Positions 58,802 through 64,000 of a stretch of 64,000 nt of DNA are shown one piece after another. Both the position numbers and the translations under genes were made by a program. The notes beneath the pieces were generated by a model that was not told the DNA's origin, made no database searches, and worked only from the letters and a program-made list of their open reading frames with translations. This stretch comes from Herbiconiux oxytropis. Its GTDB lineage: Bacteria > Actinomycetota > Actinomycetes > Actinomycetales > Microbacteriaceae. Location of the stretch: positions 1 through 64,000 of the forward strand of contig NZ_JANLCK010000006.1 of the NCBI RefSeq assembly GCF_024979315.1. Reading direction: 5' to 3'. The number at the start of each line of letters is the position of its first letter. Within the stretch, counting starts at the first letter, position 1.

Positions 58802-59323
58802 TCAGGAGGGATCGACGAAGTGCACGCCCCACTTGGCCGAGGCGGCCAGGATGCGCTCCATGTCGGGTGGCCCGGCCATGCCGGGGGCGTACCAGAGGTC
58901 GGTGACGTCGCCGATGTCCTCGAAGAAGCGGTCGAGCCCGCCGGGAGTCGAGATCACGAACACCTTCGACTGGTCGAGGCCCACGTTCTTGAAGGTGTGC
59001 ACGACCGATCCGGGGATGGAGGCGATCGATCCGGGCCCGCCCGTGACGAGTTGCGGGCCGGAGTCGGTGACGTGCATGAACTGCACCTCGCCCGAGAGCA
59101 CATAGAACAGCTCCGCCTGGGGGTGGTGGTGCGGGGGCGGGCCGCCGTTCGGCGGGGTCAGCTCCTCGAAGGCGCAGAACAGGTCGCCGGTCGAGGAGGA
59201 GGGCACCTTGATGGTGACCAGGTCGCCCACCACGTTGCGGGTGGGGCCCACGGCCTCACCGGGCAGGATGTGCCCGAACGGCATCGCGAGCGGCGTGCCG
59301 AGGGCCAGCTCCGGGTCAGACAT
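58802..59323 (-). CDS. Cupin-domain protein (quercetin-dioxygenase-like)
   Basis: 173 residues. Cupin motif 1 is PPPHHHPQAELFYVLSGE with His residues for metal, and motif 2 is IPGSVVHTFKNVG. Many such cupins are dioxygenases or sugar/acid isomerases; substrate unknown. The last residues contain Trp and Tyr rich WYAPGMAGPPDMERILA. ATG 59323 overlaps the tautomerase stop by 8 nt, so the two are translated together. Confidence 0.82.
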   Translation of the reverse strand: MSDPELALGTPLAMPFGHILPGEAVGPTRNVVGDLVTIKVPSSSTGDLFCAFEELTPPNGGPPPHHHPQAELFYVLSGEVQFMHVTDSGPQLVTGGPGSIASIPGSVVHTFKNVGLDQSKVFVISTPGGLDRFFEDIGDVTDLWYAPGMAGPPDMERILAASAKWGVHFVDPS

Positions 59324-59567
59324 CGGCCGTGACCGGAGCCGCCGCCTCGTTGCCGGCGGCGATGGCGCCGAGCACGAGCTCCGTCGTGATGCGGTCGCCG
59401 CCGCCGCCCCAGTCGCCGCTGTCGACCTCGTTGAGCAGCACGGTGACGAAGGGGCGAACGCCCTCTCCCTTCACGGCGACGACCGCGTTCGTGAAGCCCG
59501 CGATGAGCGCGCCCTTCTCGGCGGCGTCGTACGTTCCCGCAACCACGGTTGCGTTGATGACCGGCAT
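59316..59567 (-). CDS. 4-oxalocrotonate tautomerase-family protein
   Basis: 83 residues. Mature N-terminus MPVINATVVAG gives the catalytic Pro after Met removal; the core KGALIAGFTNAVVAVKGEGV and VTVLLNEVDSGDWG follow the tautomerase fold. Tautomerases of this group isomerise enol/keto acids, often within aromatic or keto-acid pathways. ATG 59567 with AAGGAGAG 5 nt upstream; the in-frame residues before it (from 59657) are unconserved. Divergent from the XRE-OsmC gene. Confidence 0.82.
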   Translation of the reverse strand: MPVINATVVAGTYDAAEKGALIAGFTNAVVAVKGEGVRPFVTVLLNEVDSGDWGGGGDRITTELVLGAIAAGNEAAAPVTADV

Positions 59568-59640
59568 GTTCTCTCCTTCTGCTGAACGGGATCGTCGCTG
59601 CACCGGCGGGCGGAGGAACCCTCGTCGCCAGCCCGGATCC

Positions 59641-59752
59641 AGCTTGTCGACGAACATACCCTGCGAGACGAAAGGGCGACAAGAGGCCCGGAATCCAGGG
59701 TGTTACAGTTGTGTTTCCTCATCGTCGCCAAGGCCGTTCCGCTTTGTCGCCG
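59641..59752. promoter_or_regulatory. Repeated TTGTCG-type sites in the tautomerase/XRE-OsmC intergenic region
   Basis: Three copies of a TTGTCG[A/C]C octamer lie in this 209-nt divergent gap: 59644-59651 forward, 59675-59682 reverse (GGCGACAA), 59744-59751 forward (TTGTCGCC). A fourth (GTCGACAA) is at 60568-60575 before the esterase gene. Candidate operator of the XRE-OsmC regulator. Confidence 0.45.
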
Positions 59753-59776
59753 ACCCTCGATCACGCGGAGGTGCTC

Positions 59777-60466
59777 ATGGCGCACGACGACACTCTCGAG
59801 CAGGAGGTCGCGGTCACCGGCGAGCCCGTGACCGATCGCTTCGCGGCCAAGCTCCGCGCCCTCCGCGCCCAGCGCGAATGGTCGCTCTCCCGCCTCGCCG
59901 CCGCCACCGACCTCTCGAAGGCCTACGTCTCCCGCCTCGAGCTCGGCGAGCGCCAGCCCTCGCTGCCCGCCCTCGTGGCGCTGGCCCGCGCCTACGGCCT
60001 CAGCGTGGGCGACCTGGTCGACGAGGAGCCGGCCTCGTCGAACATCACGCGCACCGGATCGTTCGACTGGAACGCCGACGCCGCCACCCCGCACGGCCGC
60101 CTCGTGGGCGGAAGCGGCGCCCTCGACGCCGACTTCTCCTTCGACGGGCGCATGCTCGCCGAAGGGTCGAGCCCCGAGGAGATGGTGGCGTGCGCCCAAG
60201 CCGCGTGCGCCGCCATGAGCCTCAACACCCTCCTCACGACCGCCGGCTACGAGCCCCGTGCCATCGGCACGCGGGTGTCGGTCACGATGGAGGTGTTCGA
60301 CAGCAGCGCCGCCACTCTCCAGTCGATCGACATCGAGCTGCAGGCGGACGTGCCGGGCATGTCGTCGACGGAGTTCGGGCAGCTCGCCCAGCGGGTCGCA
60401 CGCAACTCCACCATCGCCAAGGCGCTCGCGGTCGACATCCATATCGCCTCCACGCTCGTGGCCTGA
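59777..60466 (+). CDS. XRE-HTH / OsmC fusion regulator
   Basis: 229 residues with two domains. Residues ~20-80 are an XRE helix-turn-helix (FAAKLRALRAQREWSLSRLA, DLSKAYVSRLELGERQPSLP). Residues ~100-229 are an OsmC/Ohr fold: DFSFDGRMLAEGSSPEEMVA, then CAQAACAAMSLNTLL with the peroxidatic-type Cys144, and VPGMSSTEFGQLAQRVARNS. In peroxidase members the resolving Cys follows in a (N)C(P) motif; here it is Ser211 (RNSTIAKAL). The fold could sense organic peroxides or a thiol-reactive compound and steer the HTH. XRE proteins commonly carry cupins at this place; an OsmC domain is unusual. ATG 59777 has GGAGG 5 nt upstream, better than GTG 59711. Confidence 0.85.
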   Translation: MAHDDTLEQEVAVTGEPVTDRFAAKLRALRAQREWSLSRLAAATDLSKAYVSRLELGERQPSLPALVALARAYGLSVGDLVDEEPASSNITRTGSFDWNADAATPHGRLVGGSGALDADFSFDGRMLAEGSSPEEMVACAQAACAAMSLNTLLTTAGYEPRAIGTRVSVTMEVFDSSAATLQSIDIELQADVPGMSSTEFGQLAQRVARNSTIAKALAVDIHIASTLVA

Positions 60467-60633
60467 AGCCCGGCTCGTTCATTACGGGGCCGTGACGACA
60501 GAAACGCAACCGTAACAAACGCTTAACAAGCTCGTCCCATGAGCGGGTGCACCCCGACTGTAGTGTCGTCGACAAGCGAGATCGGGTTTGGCGACGACCA
60601 CCCTCCCGAACCGGATCCGCGTCCCTGTCCGAC

Positions 60634-61677
60634 ATGACGACGCCGAACGGATCCCCCATGGAACGCTCGATCGACCTGGCAGCATCCGCCGCTCCGCACG
60701 AGCGCGCCGGCGTCTCCGCGGTCACGGTGCGAAGCGGGCAGTTCTGGATCCCCGGTGACGTCACCCAGGTCGGGGTCACCGTGCAGAGCGGGCCGATGTA
60801 CGTCTACTGGGAGGCGCCCGAGGTCGTCACCCGGCCGCATCCGGTCATCTTCGTGCACGGCGGCGGATCGCAGGGCACCGACTGGCTCGGCACGGTCGAC
60901 GGCAGGCCCGGGTGGGCCCGCCGGTTCGTGGAGGCCGGTTTCGCGGTCTACGTGGTCGACCGCCCTGGGCACGGCCGCTCGGCCTTCCACCCCGACGTCA
61001 TCGGCGCGATGGGCCCGCAGTTCGGCTACGAGCCGGCCATGGGCCTGTTCATCGACTCCGCCACCGACGAGCCCCACTCGGCCTGGCCGTGGGGATCGGC
61101 GCCTGGAGACCCCGAGATGGACCAGATGCTCGCCGCGGTCGGACCGCTGCCGGCCGACCTCGGCCTGAGCGAGGAGCTCGACAGCGCCCGCCTCGCGAAG
61201 CTCCTCGACCTCACGGGACCGGCAGTTCTCGTGACCCACTCCGCGGGCGGCCCCTCGGGCTGGCTCGCCGCGGCGCTCCGGCCCGGCCTCGTGGCGGCGA
61301 TCGCCGCGATCGAGCCGATGGGCCCGGCCTTCGCCGAGTTCCCCGGTCTCGGCACCCTCACCTGGGGTCTCACGGCCGCGCCCCTCGCCTACGACGCGGG
61401 CTACGGGACCCCCGCCGAGGTCGAGGCCGCGCCGGCCGACGCACGCACCGTCGCCGCTCTCGCGGGCCTGCCGATCGCCGTCTTCACCGGGGGCAGCTCG
61501 CCGTTCTCGCACGTCGCGCCGGCGGTGGTCGAGTTCCTCGGGCACGCCGGGGCCGCCGCCGAGTGGGTGCACCTGCCCGACCTCGGCATCCACGGCAACG
61601 GCCACGGCCTCATGTACGAACTCAATTCGGACGACACCGTGCGCCCCGTCGTCGACTGGATCGCCGCGCTCGACTGA
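60634..61677 (+). CDS. Esterase-713-like alpha/beta hydrolase
   Basis: About 347 residues. Oxyanion loop VIFVHGGGSQGTDW, nucleophile VTHSAGGPSGW (GxSxGG-type), acid region VVDRPGHGRSAF and catalytic His in GIHGNGHGLMYE; the ending VVDWIAALD matches esterase-713-type enzymes of Alcaligenes. Substrate unknown. Start uncertain (ATG 60634 or ATG 60658); a TAGTGT -10 box lies at 60561-60566. Follows the XRE-OsmC gene by 167 nt with a TTGTCG-type site between. Confidence 0.78.
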   Translation: MTTPNGSPMERSIDLAASAAPHERAGVSAVTVRSGQFWIPGDVTQVGVTVQSGPMYVYWEAPEVVTRPHPVIFVHGGGSQGTDWLGTVDGRPGWARRFVEAGFAVYVVDRPGHGRSAFHPDVIGAMGPQFGYEPAMGLFIDSATDEPHSAWPWGSAPGDPEMDQMLAAVGPLPADLGLSEELDSARLAKLLDLTGPAVLVTHSAGGPSGWLAAALRPGLVAAIAAIEPMGPAFAEFPGLGTLTWGLTAAPLAYDAGYGTPAEVEAAPADARTVAALAGLPIAVFTGGSSPFSHVAPAVVEFLGHAGAAAEWVHLPDLGIHGNGHGLMYELNSDDTVRPVVDWIAALD

Positions 61678-61795
61678 TCCGGATCCATCGCACCGCCTGC
61701 TCCACCCCGTTCCACCGCACCGCCCGCACCGCCAGCTCCGCCGCACCGACTGCTCCGCCAGCCCCGCCCGCGCCACCGAACGAGAGAGAGCCGCC

Positions 61796-62995
61796 ATGCC
61801 GGTCAGCACCGCCCCCCACACCGCGGCCCCCCGCACCGCGCTCCATGTCAGCGATGACTTCGAGCCCCTGATGGAGCGCCTCGACGCGATCCTGCCGCTG
61901 ATCGCCGAGAGCGGCGCCCAGAACGACCTCGACGGCCGGCTCACCCCCGAGGTCGAGGAGGCCCTCGCCGCCACGGGCATCTACGGCATGACCGTGCCGG
62001 CCGAGCTCGGCGGCTACGAGTTCTCGCCCACCCAGGTCATCAAGGCGGTCGAGCGGATCGCGGCCGCCGACGCCTCGACCGCGTGGGTCACGATGGCCCT
62101 CCAGATGGAGACCGGGAGCACCGCGGCCTACCTCGACCCCGCCGCCGCCCGGGAGCTCTACGCCCACGGCTTGCCGTTGCACGCCGGACAGGGCACCAAG
62201 CCCGGCACCGCGGTGCCGGTCGAGGGCGGCTACCGCCTCTCGGGCTCGTGGTCGTTCGCCTCGGGAATGCACCAGGCCACCCGCCTCCAGACGGCGGCGC
62301 TCGTGCGCGAGACGGGCGAGTCGCTCATGATCACGGTGCCCGCCGGATCCGCGACCCTCATCGACAACTGGGACGTGATGGGGCTGAAAGCGACCGGCAG
62401 CATCGACTACGACCTCGACGACGTGTTCGTGCCCGCCGAGCACGCCTGGCCCGCCGCCACCATGGAGCCGCGCACGGGTGGTGCCCTCTACCGCATCGGC
62501 ATCGTGAACCTCTCGGGGCTCGGCCACGCGGGCTGGGCGCTCGGTGTGGCGCGCCGCATGCTCGACGAGATGGCCGAGCTCGCCCGCCGCAAGACGGGAT
62601 CGCGCGGCGCGACCGTCGACTCCGCCCACTTCTACGCCGATTACGCGAAGGCCGAGGCGAAGGCGCGCTCGGCCCGCGCCTGGCTCCTGGAGGTGTGGGC
62701 AGACAACGAGGCCACGCTCGCCGCCGGGCTCCCGCTCTCGGCCGAGCAGGAGACGCTCATCCGGCTCGCCCTCAGCAACGCCACCTGGATGGCCCACGAG
62801 GTCACGATGACCGTCTACACGTGGGCCGGCACGGCAGCGCTCCGCTCGGGCGACCTGCAGCGCTACTTCCGTGACATGCACGCCGGAACCCAGCACGTGA
62901 CGAGCGGGCCGGGGGTGGTGCAGGGCTGCGGGCAGATGCTCGCGGGCCTCGCCCCCGGCAAGCGGTGGATGTTCCTCGACCTCGTACCCGCCTGA
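61796..62995 (+). CDS. Acyl-CoA dehydrogenase-fold flavin oxidoreductase (HsaA/DszC-like)
   Basis: 399 residues. FEPLMERLDAILPLIAESGA, EEALAATGIYGMTVPAELGG, IAAADASTAWVTMALQM, WSFASGMHQATRL and WDVMGLKATGSIDYDLDDVF follow the group-D flavin monooxygenase branch (HsaA, DszC, SfnB) more than true acyl-CoA dehydrogenases, as the C-terminal YFRDMHAGTQH replaces the usual RD-GAxxI and catalytic Glu region. It probably hydroxylates or desulfurises a small molecule with a separate flavin reductase. ATG 61796 with GAGAGAGAG upstream. Confidence 0.75.
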   Translation: MPVSTAPHTAAPRTALHVSDDFEPLMERLDAILPLIAESGAQNDLDGRLTPEVEEALAATGIYGMTVPAELGGYEFSPTQVIKAVERIAAADASTAWVTMALQMETGSTAAYLDPAAARELYAHGLPLHAGQGTKPGTAVPVEGGYRLSGSWSFASGMHQATRLQTAALVRETGESLMITVPAGSATLIDNWDVMGLKATGSIDYDLDDVFVPAEHAWPAATMEPRTGGALYRIGIVNLSGLGHAGWALGVARRMLDEMAELARRKTGSRGATVDSAHFYADYAKAEAKARSARAWLLEVWADNEATLAAGLPLSAEQETLIRLALSNATWMAHEVTMTVYTWAGTAALRSGDLQRYFRDMHAGTQHVTSGPGVVQGCGQMLAGLAPGKRWMFLDLVPA

Positions 62996-63084
62996 CCCGT
63001 CCGTCCCGCCTGACCCGTCCATCCCGCCCACCCGTTCCGTTCCCCGCCCCTCCCCATCCCGATCCACTCGCAGCACGACGAAGC
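62996..63084 (+). other. C-rich, G-poor spacer with 18-bp tandem repeat
   Basis: Mostly C/T on this strand; a CTGACCCGTCC-N-TCCCGC unit occurs twice (62993-63010 and 63011-63028). A similar C-rich spacer lies at 61681-61780. Such unstructured C-rich RNA resembles Rho-binding (rut) sites. Confidence 0.4.
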
Positions 63085-63096
63085 AAAGGACGCACC

Positions 63097-64000
63097 ATGA
63101 GAAACCGCAGACCGGCCGCCGTCGCCGCCGTCCTGGCCACCGCCACCGCCGTGGCCCTCGCCCTGACCGGCTGTGCCACGTCGTCGACCGCCACGCCCGA
63201 CTCCACGAGCGAAGGCTCGGCCGAGGGCGAGACCAAGACCGTCACGGTCGGCATCGACATCCCGTTCCACCCGCTCTACGCCTACCTCACCGCCAAGAGC
63301 GACGAGATCTTCGCCGATTCCGGCTACGACATCGACTTCGAGGTGCTCGACGCCACGACCCTCGTGCCGAGCTTCGGGCGCGGCGACATCGACATCGTCA
63401 CGACCGTGCCGTCGTTCCAGCCCCGGATCAAGGACCAGTACGGCATCGACACCCAGTTCTTCTACCCGATGGCCCGCTGGACCCCGGGCTCCGAGCTCTA
63501 CGTCGCGGGCGACTCCGACATCCAGTCGATCGAGGACCTCGCGGGCAAGAAGGTCGCCATCCCGCCGCTCGCCACCCGCTTCGGCGCCGAGGAGGCCGCG
63601 GTGCTCGCCACCACCGGCGAGACCATCCAGGACTACTTCGAACTCACCGAGACCGACGCCGCGGCCCAGGAGCTCACCCTCGGCCGGGCCGACGCCGCGT
63701 TCATCGAGGCCCCCGCCACGGCGCCGCTGATCGAGGCGGGTTTCCGCCCGGTCTACAACGTGCAGGAGGCCTTCGAGGAGGAGTTCGGCGACCCCGCGGT
63801 GCTGAGCGGCGGGTTCATCGCGAGCAACGAGTTCGCCGAGGCCAACCCCGAGGTGATCGACCTCATCGTGCAGGCCACCCAGGATGTCTGGACCCAGTTC
63901 CAGGAGGATCCCGAATCGGTGCTCACCGTGGCGAGCGACGAGACCGGCATCCCGGTCGAGCAGCTCGAGCTCGTCTCCCAGATCCTCAACCTCGCCGAGA
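63097..64000 (+). CDS. SsuA/TauA-like ABC substrate-binding lipoprotein, partial (3' end outside window)
   Basis: At least 301 residues, open at the right edge. Lipobox LALTGCATS (Cys26). Mature part: VTVGIDIPFHPLYAYLTAKS, then FADSGYDIDFEVLDATTLVPSFGRGDIDIVTTVPS, SIEDLAGKKVAIPP and LGRADAAFIEAPATAPLI, the pattern of NMT1/SsuA-type binding proteins for sulfonates, nitrate or pyrimidine precursors. The preceding FMO-like enzyme may act on the imported compound. ATG 63097 with AAAGGA 6 nt upstream. Confidence 0.85.
   Translation, partial: MRNRRPAAVAAVLATATAVALALTGCATSSTATPDSTSEGSAEGETKTVTVGIDIPFHPLYAYLTAKSDEIFADSGYDIDFEVLDATTLVPSFGRGDIDIVTTVPSFQPRIKDQYGIDTQFFYPMARWTPGSELYVAGDSDIQSIEDLAGKKVAIPPLATRFGAEEAAVLATTGETIQDYFELTETDAAAQELTLGRADAAFIEAPATAPLIEAGFRPVYNVQEAFEEEFGDPAVLSGGFIASNEFAEANPEVIDLIVQATQDVWTQFQEDPESVLTVASDETGIPVEQLELVSQILNLAE

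Overview
The window is chromosomal DNA of a very GC-rich Gram-positive actinobacterium. The best guess is Microbacteriaceae; this is inferred from the gene families, the frequent GTG starts and the leaderless genes, and no rRNA marker is present. Supporting signs are menaquinone genes (menF, menG, long-chain polyprenyl synthase), an adrenodoxin-reductase-type FprA, F420-type LLM oxidoreductase, LAxTG sortase signals, an HNH endonuclease tail of the DUF222 kind, and many -10 boxes (TANNNT) lying 6-7 nt in front of start codons. Genes are densely packed, with 4-nt ATGA/GTGA overlaps. No insertion sequence, prophage or CRISPR array was seen.

Layout. 1-6.6 kb: HNH endonuclease tail, ABM monooxygenase, then a TetR / MMPL / YhgE-Pip export module with a perfect palindromic operator; the MMPL protein carries an ABC-ATPase-like, apparently degenerate, C-terminal domain. 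6.7-11 kb: CynX/NimT-type MFS transporter, a secreted LAxTG protein, LLM oxidoreductase. 11-20.4 kb: a complete non-phosphorylative deoxysugar (L-fucose or L-rhamnose type) pathway (mutarotase, lactonase, aldose dehydrogenase, enolase-superfamily dehydratase, FAH-type diketo-acid hydrolase, SDR), a FadR-type GntR regulator and a CUT1 ABC importer. One short motif is embedded in three of its promoters.

20.4-37.5 kb: DEAD-box helicase behind a ~200-nt structured leader; a DMT transporter; an iron-box-preceded ECF transporter (fused ATPase and EcfT) with a siderophore-interacting reductase. The likely YkoE-type S component lies 1.5 kb upstream, beyond a plus-strand peptidase-like gene, under a matching promoter/box. 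Then come DUF202 proteins, a 46-aa LASTG mini-protein, menF/menG/polyprenyl synthase, fprA, and an EamA exporter divergent from a MocR regulator. 37.7-45.4 kb: one 2,565-aa secreted repeat protein with a LASTG anchor.

45.5-57.4 kb: NudK and YajQ, a lytic transglycosylase, tRNA-Tyr, an inositol-phosphatase-family enzyme, an M23 peptidase, GH13 glucosidase, tRNA-Thr, tRNA-Met, small proteins, an APC permease divergent from an amidase. 57.4-64 kb: SDR-TetR pair with palindromic operator, tautomerase and cupin, an XRE-HTH/OsmC fusion regulator, an esterase-713-like hydrolase, an acyl-CoA-dehydrogenase-fold oxidoreductase and the start of an SsuA/TauA-like binding lipoprotein. The last group looks like an uncharacterised uptake and catabolic locus, and the XRE-OsmC fusion is the most unusual protein in the window. 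No stretch over 300 bases lacks a gene.
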